Shown one piece after another: positions 13,190 to 23,855 of a stretch of DNA of 64,000 bases. The stretch comes from Brachionus plicatilis (taxonomy: Eukaryota > Rotifera > Eurotatoria > Ploima > Brachionidae). The position numbers were made by a program, and so were the translations under genes. The first letter of the stretch is position 1. Every line of letters starts with the position of its first letter. Location of the stretch: positions 1,735,793-1,799,792 of the forward strand of contig QEOQ01000303.1 of the NCBI GenBank assembly GCA_010279815.1, read 5' to 3'. The notes beneath the pieces are model-generated. The model was given only the letters and a program-made list of their open reading frames with translations. It was not told the origin of the DNA and did no database searches.

Positions 13190-13395
13190 CTGCATGGACG
13201 GAGGTTTAAATATCGCAAGAAACATGAAGCCTACGGTTTTAGGGACAGCTTTTAAAAGTGGCTTGTAAATTTGGTTTCCAAAGAAAGCAATCAGCTAGGT
13301 TAGTAGTTATGGGGAAGAATGTCTCAGAATGTGAAAACGTACTTAGCGGTGTCCCATAAGGTTCGGTCCGTTGCATAACTATATCCTTATCTTTA
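13190..13395 (+). pseudogene. LINE reverse-transcriptase relic
   Basis: Plus-strand fragment just downstream of TMEM94. With frame shifts it reads EAYGFRDSF*KWLVN, then FQRKQSARLVVMGKNV, then VLSGVP*GSV. These correspond to the blocks EAYGF..SLIKW, FLTGRKQRVV and VSGVPQGSV of the intact LINE at 54537-56889. The CAA of PQG has become TAA. A short, old, non-functional piece. Confidence 0.75.
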
Positions 13396-13678
13396 ATGCT
13401 TTTTCTTAATTTAATTGTTTGGCGACTAAATTAAATAAATTTAAAAAAATCAAAAAAAAATTAATCTTTAATTTTTGATAAATTTATTGATTTTTTAATT
13501 TAGTTAAAATTTAATTTGAGATAAACCCAGGAAGTTCAAAATAAATAAATGAACAACACGAACTTAATGGTTAGAATAAATTATCATTATTTTAGGGACA
13601 ATGAACAGACAGAATTATAAAACAACTAACGCAATTATATCTTATTTAAAATAACGATTTGGTATCTAAAAATCTGAT

Positions 13679-14815
13679 TTATAAACTTAAATTTGATTTG
13701 CTTTTAATGTGTAACAAAGTCTTTCCAGAATTTCTATAGAATTTAAAACAAGGCTGAAAATAGAAAAAAAAAAGCTTAGAAACATCAATTCGCGTTTGCC
13801 TTACATCACTTTTTACTTCAACTATTTCGTTCTTCATTAAGTTTAAATCGGTTTTAACTTCAGCAAATTCTTTACTGTGTTGATTTGTTATTTGCTCTAG
13901 AGTTTCAAGTCTGATATTCTGGTCTCTTAATTTTGTATCGATTAAACTATTGATTAGATTTTTAAATCTATCATCGCATTCAATCAGCTCATTTCCAGAA
14001 AAGGGAGTTATGACTGGTGGTCGAATTATTTCGTCAATTGACTTTATTATACCTTCTTTGAGCATTAAGTCTAGTGTATACTTGTTTAATTGAATTGTTT
14101 TATTGACCAGAGCTTAACATAAATTGTTATTGCATTGGTGGTTACCTTTGCAGTTAATACATCTAGGTTGATATTTGCAACTTGGTAGCAAGTGGTTGTC
14201 ATCTCCACATCTGATACACTTTTCGCATGATTTGCACTCTTTCACACCATGGGATAAGCTGCCACATTTCGAGCAAACTCTTGCATAATTAATTGCTGGT
14301 TTAACGTGGTGTTTCATTCCAGTTTGATCAAGGTAGACTCCATCTTTCAGTAGATTAATATAATTATGCATAGTAAGTACATTTGCCCTAATTACATAAG
14401 TTGGTGTTCCATCTTGTTTGAAGATTCGCTCAACATCCATGATACCATATTGATTTTGAAGTTCCATTATTCGTTTATCTTTTGGGTCAATTTTTATGCT
14501 AGAGTCTATTCCAGTTATAATAATTGGCAAGTTCGGGGGCCTGTCACTGACAATCACTCCATCACCAAAAGCATCTTTGGGCCATGCTTTCTTTAAATTT
14601 GAGTATTGCTCAAAAGCTTGGACGACTATTGTTAGTAAGTGTTTGTTGCTTTCACTTTCATAGCTTGGTTGAATAAAGGTCGGATTATTGATTCCCTTAC
14701 ATCTATTTAGTTCCCCCAATCGAGAGTAAATGTTATGAAAGTTTTTTAATCCTTTTCCTGCTAATTGTACCTCGTACTTTGTTCTCTCATATTCTTTTTC
14801 TTTATTTAAGTTAAT
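13679..14815 (-). pseudogene. LINE ORF1 (gag-like, CCHC zinc knuckles), degraded
   Basis: One minus-strand frame runs from about 14815 to 13679, broken by a stop at 14114-14116, directly after the last zinc-knuckle cysteine. The first part ends in cysteine motifs typical of the ORF1 protein of jockey/CR1-type LINEs: CSKCGSLSHGVKEC and CIRCGDDNHLLPSC are both C-x2-C-x4-H-x4-C, and a partial third follows (CINCKGNHQCNNNLC). After the stop the same frame continues with a charged, coiled-coil-like stretch (RLETLEQITNQHSKEF...EVKTDLNLMKNEIVEVKSDV). ORF1 proteins bind element RNA. There is no endonuclease or RT downstream in this orientation, so this is an isolated fragment. Whether the stop is real or a read error cannot be told. 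Confidence 0.7.
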
Positions 14816-14849
14816 GATTTAATTATAAGTATTATAGTCATTTAGAAAA

Positions 14850-15149
14850 AATTATTCGATTTAATAGTCGACTGAAAAAATTTAATCGATTTACTAGTCG
14901 ATTAAAAAAATTAATCGATTTAATGGTCGACTATAAAAAATTAGTCGATTTAAAAATCGATTAAAAAAATTAATCGATTTAAAAATCGATTAAAAAAATT
15001 AATCGATTTAAAAATCGACTATAAAAAATTAGTCGATTTTTAAATCGACTAAAAAAAATTAATCGATTTAATAGTCGACTAAAAAAAATTAGTCGATTTA
15101 AAGTTAGTCGATTATTGAATCGATTATTGATAATCGATTGCCAACACTA
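14850..15149. repeat. tandem array of ~29-bp TCGA palindromes with a hAT-like TIR end
   Basis: About eight copies of a 29-30 bp unit, consensus TTARTCGATTTAAAARTCGAYTAAAAAAA, each containing the near-palindrome AATCGATTTAAAAATCGATT. Units differ mainly by A/G and T/C changes that keep the TCGA cores. The right edge ends in ...CGATTGCCAACACTA (to 15149), whose complement matches the left end of the MITE at 30987-31090 for 32 bp. So the array looks like an internally expanded member of that MITE family whose left end is lost. No target duplication could be found. Confidence 0.85.
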
Positions 15150-15220
15150 TTTATTAGTCTCTTATTTCGTTGCATCAAGAGATTTCATAAAAATTTCAAA
15201 ATATTTAAAATTTAATTTTA

Positions 15221-15502
15221 TTAATTATAAATTAATTGATTAAGGAAAAAAAAGAAAAAATATGTTGCAATAAAAATAATTATTAGCATCATCAATTGAA
15301 TTATACCAGCTATTGTGGCTATAATATTAACGATTCGGGCTTTGTTTGAGTAATAATCAGGATCTTCAGCGTTGTCTTCATAATTGGCTTCTATGGTCTG
15401 AATAGAAAAATATAAAGCTATTAGTCCAAAAATTAAACTGAAGCAAAAAATATTTATGATCGACCATGTCAGGTTGTCATTTGATTTATATGTCGCCTGC
15501 AT
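15221..15502 (-). CDS. small CD225/dispanin-like two-TM protein
   Basis: Single-exon ORF of 93 residues. The layout fits the CD225 (dispanin) fold: DNLTWSIINIFCFSLIFGLIALYFS (first membrane segment, residues 9-33, with the family 'W/S-I-x-N-I-F-C...G-x-I-A-x-x-x-S' spacing), then an acidic loop, then SNKARIVNIIATIAGIIQLM leading into a second long hydrophobic segment. In the family the conserved elements are the cysteine after the first 'SI', the 'GLIAL' turn and the 'S..A' before the second helix; all are present. Dispanins often have a proline-rich N-terminus; this one starts almost at the domain, so an upstream exon cannot be excluded. Membrane protein of unknown role. Confidence 0.5.
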   Translation of the reverse strand: MQATYKSNDNLTWSIINIFCFSLIFGLIALYFSIQTIEANYEDNAEDPDYYSNKARIVNIIATIAGIIQLMMLIIIFIATYFFFFFLNQLIYN

Positions 15503-18500
15503 TGCTTAGAAATACTTTTCATTATTTTTATTCGCATTTTATTGAAAACAGCTTTATAGCGAACGACTCCGCTTTTAATAATAGAAAATCGATCATGCTG
15601 GACTCTTTGATTGTAAAAATCGACAATATTAAAATATTTTTGATTAAAATAGGCAATAAAAGTAATCAAAGAAAGTAAAAGAAAGTAAAAGCTTATAAAA
15701 GCAATCAAAATAGCTTCAAATTAAAAATATTCTTTATTCCTAATGATTGTAGCAAAACTTAAATGAGAAAGAAATAAGAAAATCAAAATAAATAAATCGA
15801 AATAAATCTTGTTTAATTTAATAAATCTTGTTTAATTTAATAATGCTTGTAAGCTGTAACCAGTATGAGATTATCAATATTATTAAATAAATTTAAAACA
15901 ATTGAATAAAGAAAGTAGATTTAGTTAAAAAAATTTTGGCCAGTTTTTTTATCCATCGACCATTGTAAAATTGATTGGGATAGATTGATATTGTTCATGC
16001 CCCAAAATGTTTTTTTTTTAAAGTAAAAAACCCTACAGTTTTCACTAAAAACGCATACATTTTTTAATCTATGAATCTTCATATTTTTTGCAAACACTCT
16101 CGTTGTCTCCTGTTCAAAACAATCAATTTGATTAAAAATAATAGCACCAGCATCGCGTGTCATTAAAAAATTAAATTAGAAATAAAAGAATAGACTTTTA
16201 TTTTATTTAAACTTTATAAAGAAATTTTTCGTTCCGAGATTTTCAATTGAATTTTCAGAATCCGGTTGCAAACAAGTTAAGAGGATTTTTTGGCATTTAA
16301 GCGTTCATTAAGTTTAAGCATTCTCTGAAAATAAAGTTGACCGTATTTTTTTGCATTCTAAAATTTTTGACCGCTTTGCTGAGCGGTCAAATGACCGCAC
16401 GCTCAAAAGTTAGCCGGTTAATGCTGACGAAGTCCAAATTCCAAATTTCATTAAGTCAAAATTTTTGAAATTTTTACTTTTTTACGTTTTTTATTCAAAA
16501 TTAATAGAAATTTTATGAAAAAAAATTTAATTTTTTAATAGAAATTTTATTTTTTAACGACATATCGTTATGTATATACCGACATGTTGTTAAATAATCT
16601 TTTTAATGTTATAAGACCCTGTCGTTAATTCTGAATACCCATATATTACGACATGTAGTTAAAATCGAGAAATTACGTTACAACACTAATTGGGTAAATT
16701 TTAAGTAAGTATAAAATTTCAAAACTAATAAAGTAATTCAATTTAAGATTTTTTTTATAAAGTTAAGTCATTTAACTTGACTTAAGATTTTTTTTTTGAA
16801 TTTTTTTCGAGAAAGTCAATAAATAATGGGTAACAAGCATCCTATCCTAATTATGATTCTTTTGATTTTAATATTACTCATATTAGAAAATTAATTAATT
16901 AATTTTTAATCAAATTCCTTCGAAGACAAAAATTAAATTTTTTGAAATTAATTCAATTCAAAGTCAAGTCAATTCAAATGACTTAAAATTTTTACTTACG
17001 CACATGTCTGGTTGAAATATGATTTAAAGTTGTTGCCTCAAATTTTTAAATGAATGATTTAAATAAATTAGATAATTAAAGAGGAATATATGATTTGATT
17101 TATCTAAAAAATTAAAATAATAAGTAGCAATAAAGTATATTGAAATATTTTTAAAATAATCTTCATTTACTTTTTGTTCAATTTGTATTTGAAATTCACA
17201 ACGCCAAAAAGACTCGCATCATTAAGAACCTCCCAAAGAAAAGCCAATTTTCTGTTTCGAAATTTGATTTGAAAATCCTATACAAATCTAATCAGATTAT
17301 GAAATAAACAAATTTGAAGTCACTTGATTTTAATAAAGCTCTGATTTTAATAAAATAATCAAAAAAAAGCTGCCCGCAAAATAAGCCCCATTGAGTTCTT
17401 AGCTATCGAGTGCTCTTTCTCAGAACAACTCTGCTTAGCTTGCATTACTGTTTTATAAATGAAACGATAAGAACTCATTTTCACTCAACAGCTAAATATC
17501 ATGGCTGAATTAGATGAGCACTGAAAATGAGGTATGATATATTCAAATCAGGTACTTTCTACCTAATGGAAAATATCCGGGGACTTTCCCCTGAGCAATA
17601 TATATGAAACCAGGTTCATTTTGATGTAGCTCAGACTGCAAGTTTTTGCGGACAATATTTTTAAATTATTGTCAACTTTTATATATACACCAAAATTCTT
17701 TTTTTTTTGCATATGGTAAATTTAAATAAAATAAAAACTCTTTAAAAAAAAACAACCGAACGACATCTTTTAAAAAACGTAAAAAATTTATAAAAAAATC
17801 ATCATTTTAATTTTTAAATTTGATGTGCTCGACCAAGAATTGCCAGTACTCAAAATCGTCTAGAATCTAAAATTAAACAAAGATATTAAGAGTTAAATTT
17901 AAAATTAAACAGTTTAATTTTAAATTCTAGCCGATTGGAAAAATTCAGAAATTACTAAAAATAATTTTAAATAAAAATTCAATTTGTAAATGTGAATTTT
18001 CTAAAAGCAGTTACGTCATTTGAAACAACGAACGAATAAATTAATTTTTTTATTAAAAATTTTCTTTTTAACAAAATAAATTTTCTTTTTATAATGCTTA
18101 AGAATGTCTAATAATTAAGATAATTAAATTTACTTAAAATTGAATAACGGCAATCACTGTGGCTACATCCTAGTTTTTTTTCAATACCATTGGAAATTAT
18201 TTTTATTATTAGCATCTCTTGTTTCTATAGAAAGATAAACACCTATAGGTAAAAAATTAAACCGATAAAATCTGTTTTTTATTTTTTTCAATTTATTTTT
18301 GTTAAACATTCAAAAGGACATTTGAAATATTAAAATTTTAAGTTTAAGTTTTGATTTCAACATCGCTTGATATTTTTCAATAGATTCAAAATAAAATATT
18401 AAGGTAAGAAAAGAATTTATCAAATCAAAATTAAGTGAATAATTTTATCTACAATTATATACATATGAAAATTATATCTTTAGAAAGCAATTCTTTTTAA

Positions 18501-19130
18501 TTGATTTGTTTTCATATTTTATAACTGATAAATTAAATATTCTTTTGTGAATTCAATTTGATAAACTGCAATTTTTTTTAAAATATTTTTTCCACTTCAA
18601 AAGATTCTCATGACATTACTTTGGTTTCTTTCATTCCCATTGTCATCACAATGGCTAAATAATTCAAGCTCAGGATCATTTGATTCAATTTTTTGGTACT
18701 TAGTGAGATATATTTTGTTCAAAATCAATAAAAATAAATAGAGAATTGAGAATTTATCATGCAATAGAAAATTAAAAATGAATAGAATTTGTGCTACAGG
18801 ATCACATAAAGATATTAAAAGTAGACTAGCTAAAGCTTTTCTGGACTCCGACTAGCATAAAATTCAGCTAGTTTTATAATGGAGTTTTGCAACATTGAAT
18901 TAAAAGCAATACTGATGTGGCGAATGTTGGTGGATATCTCATACTGATTGAAAAAGTCTGAACACCTTTCATACTGGAAGTCTACGGAAAATTCTTCGAA
19001 TACATTGGTCTGACACACTGTCAAACGGTGAACTATACAGAATAACAAATTCCGAACCAATTAGTTAATGAATCAAGAATAAAAGACTGTGGTGGCTTGA
19101 AGATATATGGGGTTGTGAAATTTCAAACAA
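15503..19130. other. intergenic, repeat-derived fragments only
   Basis: About 3.6 kb without a supported gene. It holds: two tandem copies of an ATAAATCTTGTTTAATTTA unit (about 15802-15841); a perfect hairpin GACCGCT...AGCGGTC near 16369-16388; three imperfect ACGACATGTNGTTA blocks (16557-16665) followed by a CAACACTA end at 16682-16689; and an AAGTCA-rich stretch (16690-17010) like the MITE at 11337. A slightly GC-richer patch at 17370-17650 includes a GGGGACTTTCCCC hairpin, but I could not match it to a known RNA. Confidence 0.5.
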
Positions 19131-19414
19131 AACTTCCAATACAAAAATAAAAAAAATTTATAACTTTTGTTCTAAATATCAAAAACTTGCTTGTAAAAAA
19201 ACTTTTGTTTCACCTCCTGCGGAAGTCTGAAAAGACTGTGCGAATTCTGCAAAAGAATACCCTATTTAAAAGTAAAAGTATTAGTAAATCATTTGCACAG
19301 ATTTTGCAGAATTCCTCTATAGGTGAAACAAAAGTTTTTTTAACTTTGTTTCATTTACAGAACAAGTTTTTGACATTTAGAGCAAAATTTTTTTTTATTT
19401 TTGTATTAGAAGTT
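19131..19414. mobile_element. palindromic MITE, copy 1
   Basis: About 284 bp. The outer inverted repeats of about 50 bp run from AACTTCCAATACAAAAATAA...ATCAAAAACTTG on the left to CAAGTTTTTGACATTTAG...TTTTTGTATTAGAAGTT on the right. A second, inner pair (CTTTTGTTTCACC / GGTGAAACAAAAG, and GAATTCTGCAAAA / TTTTGCAGAATTC) makes almost the whole element one long hairpin. No TSD is evident. A second copy lies at 63471-63780. Confidence 0.75.
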
Positions 19415-19726
19415 GTAAAAATTTTTGTTAAATTTTACAATTAAAAAATATGTATATAATGAAAGGAACATGTATACCAAAAATGAACACCTCAAGGGCG
19501 ACGAAGAGTAAAGGCCAAAGATCGATTCGAATGGAAATCGAAATTAATCATCCTATGCTCCATAGGTAGAGAACAAGGAAAAAAACAATTTGTTAAAATT
19601 TATTGCTAAAAAATACCCTCTCAATGAAACAACCAAACGACATCTTTAAAAAAAATTTAAACTTCAAATTTTATTTACAAAATTTATTAAAAGAAAAAGA
19701 ATTATAAAAAAATTATTTTTTAATTT
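19415..19726. other. short intergenic stretch
   Basis: AT-rich spacer downstream of ORC5; nothing identified beyond probable 3' UTR of the minus-strand gene. Confidence 0.4.
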
Positions 19727-21364
19727 TTAAATTGTGATGTATTCTACCAAGTATTGTTTAATGTTAAATCCTAGACTATTGGACAAGTTGAGAATAGTTT
19801 CGAAATCAATTAAACATTTATATTTTGGCTCATCAAGACTAGAATAAGAACTATTGCTCTGAAACAAATAGTGAAGACTTTTTAAAGTTTTTAAATTGAG
19901 CTGAATTTGACTTAAATTTATAACTTGATTGTGACCACTCTCGGAACAAATGGTCAAAAAGATGGCCATAAGTCGATTCGAGTCGAATGCTTGGGTCTTC
20001 AAGGCAGCCGAGCGCTGATTTTCTTCATTTTGCTGAATTTTTTGGGCTGTAAACCTGGATTTTCTTGATTTTCCAGTCGAATTGTAATCCAGAAGCTTTT
20101 TGTCATATTTGGCCGGATTGTGCGTGGCTATGTAAGAGCTAATTAGCAAATATTTCATCAGTTTAGGAAGTTGATTACAACCGACAGGCATTTGAGCGTT
20201 TGTTTCGCTCAAATAGCCCTCGCTTTTTTCATTTAAAATATTCAAACTCTCAAATTCAAGACTCAAAATTTCATCCCGAGCCGGACTAGCCAATTTGTTA
20301 GTCCTAGCTGTCGAGGTAAACATAGACTGTCTCAGATAGATCTGAGTCAATGCTTGCTTCAAAAATGGCTTCATTTTGTTCCAAGCAATCATCATTTTTT
20401 CATAGGAATCCTTTCCTTTGTCATTGTTCTGCATTGAGCTCAAAAGTTGTTCATAATAAATTTGAATCAAATACTGAATTTCGTTCAAGTCCTTGCAAAT
20501 AGGATAAAAAACATCAAGGATGATCCGGGTGTAAAATTCTATGTCCGAATAGTTGCGTTTTTTTTGCTCGGGCTGCATCGAGAGCAACGCAATGGCCGAT
20601 TGTTTGAGTATTTGGTTCATTTGTTCCTTGTTGTAGTCGTCAAAGTAGATGACAAAAGGCCGCGGTGATTCGGTTTTTGACATCAAGTCACAGTCTGATA
20701 TCAAACTATGCCAGTCTATTTCTGACACAAAAATAGAGCTTATTTTTATTGTGGAAGTCGAGTCTCCCATGTTTATGTACTCATCTAGTTTGCTTAGGGT
20801 CAAGAGTAGGTTGCTAGAATCGGAAAAGTATCTGAGGCTTTCGGCATTGTCAAAAACTAGATAGAGGACTGGTCTCTTGGCCATTTGGTCCAATTTGCGC
20901 TTCAATTGGCGCAGAAAAGAGGAAAAGTCGTTCATTTTCAAATCTTCATCTTGTTGGTCCAGTTCGCCACTAAAGCTCAGATCAATTGGGTCCTCTTTCT
21001 CGATTTCCATGTCAATGTCAATGTCACAGTCTCTGGTCACGTCAATAGAGGCAGAACTTTCCGATATTTGCTTGAGTATTTCGCTAAAGAGAAGACTGGT
21101 GGTGCCATAGCACAGCTCTTTGCAGTTTAAGTACACATAGACCCTCTTTTTGTTCGCTGGTTTTTTGTTTTTGGAGAAAATTTCGCAGAATTTTTTCAAA
21201 AATTTTCGTATAGTGTAGCTCTTGCCGGTGCCACTAAGACCAAATAGATGAAGAATAGGGTAGATAAAGCAATCACTTCTTATCAATAGATCATATAAAA
21301 TTGACAATTGTTTTTCACGATAAATGACCTCATCACATAGCTCATCTAGCTTTTGATCATCCAT
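19727..21364 (-). CDS. ORC5: origin recognition complex subunit 5
   Basis: Intronless ORF. The frame extends to 21415, but I choose the ATG at 21362-21364 (AAAATGG context, MDDQKLDELCDEV), giving 545 residues against about 435 in human. ORC5 is an AAA+ subunit of the six-protein complex that loads MCM helicase at replication origins in the nucleus. Visible features are a Walker A motif LFGLSGTGKSYT near residues 40-51, a Walker B region RPVLYLVFDNAE, ISSIFVSEIDWHSLI (sensor-1 region), and a C-terminal half with ORC5 hallmarks: SSYIATHNPAKYDKKLL and a terminal EPKYKCLIDFETILNLSNSL. Extra length lies in acidic and Ser/Thr-rich inserts in the first and middle thirds. The partner MED31 gene lies upstream on the same strand, 397 bp away. 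Confidence 0.95.
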   Translation of the reverse strand: MDDQKLDELCDEVIYREKQLSILYDLLIRSDCFIYPILHLFGLSGTGKSYTIRKFLKKFCEIFSKNKKPANKKRVYVYLNCKELCYGTTSLLFSEILKQISESSASIDVTRDCDIDIDMEIEKEDPIDLSFSGELDQQDEDLKMNDFSSFLRQLKRKLDQMAKRPVLYLVFDNAESLRYFSDSSNLLLTLSKLDEYINMGDSTSTIKISSIFVSEIDWHSLISDCDLMSKTESPRPFVIYFDDYNKEQMNQILKQSAIALLSMQPEQKKRNYSDIEFYTRIILDVFYPICKDLNEIQYLIQIYYEQLLSSMQNNDKGKDSYEKMMIAWNKMKPFLKQALTQIYLRQSMFTSTARTNKLASPARDEILSLEFESLNILNEKSEGYLSETNAQMPVGCNQLPKLMKYLLISSYIATHNPAKYDKKLLDYNSTGKSRKSRFTAQKIQQNEENQRSAALKTQAFDSNRLMAIFLTICSESGHNQVINLSQIQLNLKTLKSLHYLFQSNSSYSSLDEPKYKCLIDFETILNLSNSLGFNIKQYLVEYITI

Positions 21365-21761
21365 TTTCTTGATGTTGTAATTTAGAACTAAATTGGAGAA
21401 AAAAAAGTGTATCAATGATTTTTTAGGACCATTTCAAAAAAAGAGTCAAAAATAAAATTGATTTAAATTTTTCATTCAGTCACATTTGCTATTAATCAAA
21501 AAAAAATCAAAAAAAATAATGTCAATTAAATTGAAAAAATTTACAATCATTTTTTGCCAAATAAAACTTTAATAAATAGATTGATGCAATTTAAGTTTTA
21601 TTTAAAAATAAATTAGAATTTTTTTTTAAAAAAGTTTTTTTCTTCTAAATCAGAAAGGAATGGCAGTAGAATTTGTGTTTTTTTGTGTGTAAATGAGCAC
21701 CTTAGTTACATAGCCTCAGCCAAATGTCTGGACTAAAATATTTTTATTTTTTTTATACAAA
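21365..21761. other. ORC5-MED31 spacer
   Basis: About 400 bp between two minus-strand genes. It should contain the ORC5 promoter and MED31 3' UTR. A small GTGTTTTTTTGTGTG run occurs near 21677; nothing else was identified. Confidence 0.4.
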
Positions 21762-22307
21762 TTAAAATTTTTCATTTTGTAAAATTCTGGCCACGGAAAA
21801 AACATCCTCTTGGATATTATTGTTCGTGTCTGTTTCTACTTGGTCTTTTTTAAATAATTTTTCAATGCTTTCCGGGATTCGAGTGGGGTCTAGGCGAATC
21901 CAGCCGTGTCTTTTTTTATAGTCGAGCCAGAGAAGCAGAAGTTGTTCGTCAATGAATTTGGCGCATTGGGCATTAACTATTTGTTTTAAAAATTGTTCGT
22001 GTTGTAACATTTCGAGTAAAGATAAACATTGAGGGTAGGTAATATATTTGCAGTATTCTGGCTCTTTCCAGTACATCAGGTACTTGAGATAGTTTAAGAA
22101 CGTTTGGTTGTTGAAATAGCCGCGCTGGGCTAAGAAATTCAGATAGTTGGGATTGGCTAAAGACTGGACAAATTCCAGCTCAATCTGAAATCTTTTTCGT
22201 TCTTCGTCTTCTTCGGATTCAGGCTCCGGTTCGACAAATTTTTCCTCAAGTTGATTCTGTTCAATTTTAAACATTTGATTATCTTGATATAAATTCATTA
22301 AATTCAA
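21762..22307 (-). CDS. MED31: Mediator complex subunit 31
   Basis: Intronless 181-residue ORF. MED31 (Soh1) is a small, highly conserved subunit of the Mediator coactivator that links activators to RNA polymerase II. The core is unmistakable: FQIELEFVQSLANPNYLNFL, AQRGYFNNQTFLNYLKYL, WKEPEYCKYITYPQCL and QIVNAQCAKFIDEQ, spanning about residues 40-125. The N-terminal 38 residues are acidic (EPEPESEEDEERKR) and the tail after residue 135 is poorly conserved, as is usual. Three methionines (residues 1, 4, 12) could serve as start; the longest is given. Confidence 0.97.
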   Translation of the reverse strand: MNLMNLYQDNQMFKIEQNQLEEKFVEPEPESEEDEERKRFQIELEFVQSLANPNYLNFLAQRGYFNNQTFLNYLKYLMYWKEPEYCKYITYPQCLSLLEMLQHEQFLKQIVNAQCAKFIDEQLLLLWLDYKKRHGWIRLDPTRIPESIEKLFKKDQVETDTNNNIQEDVFSVARILQNEKF

Positions 22308-23272
22308 AATTAATCGAAAAAGAAATTATAAAAAAGAATATATATATACATGTTTAAAAAAAGTATATTTAGGTCTATTTCAAGTACTTTTGTAAATTTG
22401 GAGCTCACAATTGCATGCTTTTCAAAGCAACTAATTGAATGCACAAATTTGAAATGATTTGAAAAGACAAAATTTGAATTTATTTTTATTTTTTTATTAG
22501 AATTTAGATTTGATATTTTTGCATGTGACAATTTTTGTTTTCTAGCTTATTTATTTTGGAAGTAATATTTTTCAGCAACAAAAAAAACAAAGTTGTTTAA
22601 AATAAATAAATTTTTTGAATGAAATTTTTTTATTGCCTTTATAAAATACGTGAATAAATGGTCCATTAAGTTTTATTGCCTAAAAATAGTAAATATCGCG
22701 TCTTTTAAGGTCTCAACTTGTATAATTATAATTGAACTCTTGGGAATTTTAATTTTTATTTTAATTTTTTATCATAAATCGACCCTTTTATTTGATTGAT
22801 CCAATTGCAAAACTCTACTAAAAATTATCGACATTACTAAGTTAAATTTGCGAATTCATTTAAAAAAATTTTACAGATTTTTTAATTGAAAATTAATAAA
22901 ATTAAATTTTTGTCCCTCAAACTAAATTTTTTGTCAACAAGTCAGTATTTCAAACAAAAATTTTTCAGATAATATCTAAAAATAGGAAAAATAAAGATTG
23001 TGTTTAATAGGAAATTTAATGAATCTTAAAATAAAATAAAATCAATTAGCTTTTAACAAAACATGAAGAAAATGAGTATTGTATTTAAAGATTCAATGAA
23101 TTTTCTTGGCCAAATATCTAATATTTAAAAAATTTAAAAAAAATTTAATTATTTAACTAGTTTTTTAAAAATATTACCCAAATTTATTAAATTCTTAGCC
23201 CAAGTATAGTCAAAATACCAAAAATTTATTTTTTTCACATTATTAAAGAAAAATTCTATTTTAAACTCATTA
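22308..23272. other. intergenic, nothing identified
   Basis: AT-rich region upstream of MED31; presumably holds its promoter. No gene or repeat supported. Confidence 0.4.
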
Positions 23273-23855
23273 GTACCAAATTGGGTATTATTAATCGATC
23301 TCTTACATTACTTAAACGATCACTTAATAAAATATATTATTTTATTTTTTCTATCTATAAAATTATTTATTCGATTAATTTGATTAATTAACTGTCTCTA
23401 ATAATAAATATTTATGTATCCTGAGTTTTTTTGTCACTAAATTTACTGAAGATGAGCATGATTATGATGAATATAGCTCTTAACTTAATTAATGAACAGT
23501 TGAAATTATCTCTTGATTTAATTTAATTATTTAATTTAACACTGGGCATGGTATTAACAAAGAGACCTTTTATCATCGTATCAAATCAAAGTGGATAGCG
23601 AGGATACAAGTATATATCCAGAAGATTATTTTGTTTGAAATTTTTTGAAATTTTTTATAATTCTTTTTTTTTTTAAATCAATTTAATAAATAAAAATAAG
23701 AGATACTTTAAGTAAAATCAGTTGCTGTTTTATTTAATTTAGGAGACAGATTAATAAATATAAGTTAAGGGTATTTAGTAAAATAAGAGATAGAAAAATA
23801 TTAGTGATCGATTAAGTAATTTTAGAGATCGATTAAATACCTCCCGTACCAAATT
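23273..23855. mobile_element. TIR element with 10-bp TSD (Mutator-like?)
   Basis: A 563-bp element (23283-23845) between perfect 10-bp direct repeats GTACCAAATT (23273-23282 and 23846-23855). The ends are inverted repeats of about 50 bp: left GGGTATTATTAATCGATCTC, right (complement) GGGAGGTATTTAATCGATCTC, followed in both by a TTACTTAA-CGATCACT block. There is no coding capacity. A TSD of 9-10 bp is most usual for Mutator-like elements; the superfamily is inferred only from that. Confidence 0.8.

Noticed and set aside
15469..15708. 79-codon minus ORF overlapping the start of the CD225-like gene
   Set aside because: Different frame, no usable donor/acceptor pair joining it to the downstream frame; probably chance.
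15921..16163. 80-codon minus ORF (MTRDAGAIIFNQIDC...)
   Set aside because: No recognised domain; may be an exon remnant but unsupported.
17560..17660. tRNA-like string GATGTAGCTCAGACTGCAAG
   Set aside because: No T-arm or acceptor stem can be formed downstream; only a chance A-box-like motif.
18830..19060. 76-codon minus ORF (MVRNLLFCIVHRLTVC...)
   Set aside because: Composition is slightly protein-like and it could be a transposase scrap, but I recognise no family and it has no gene context.
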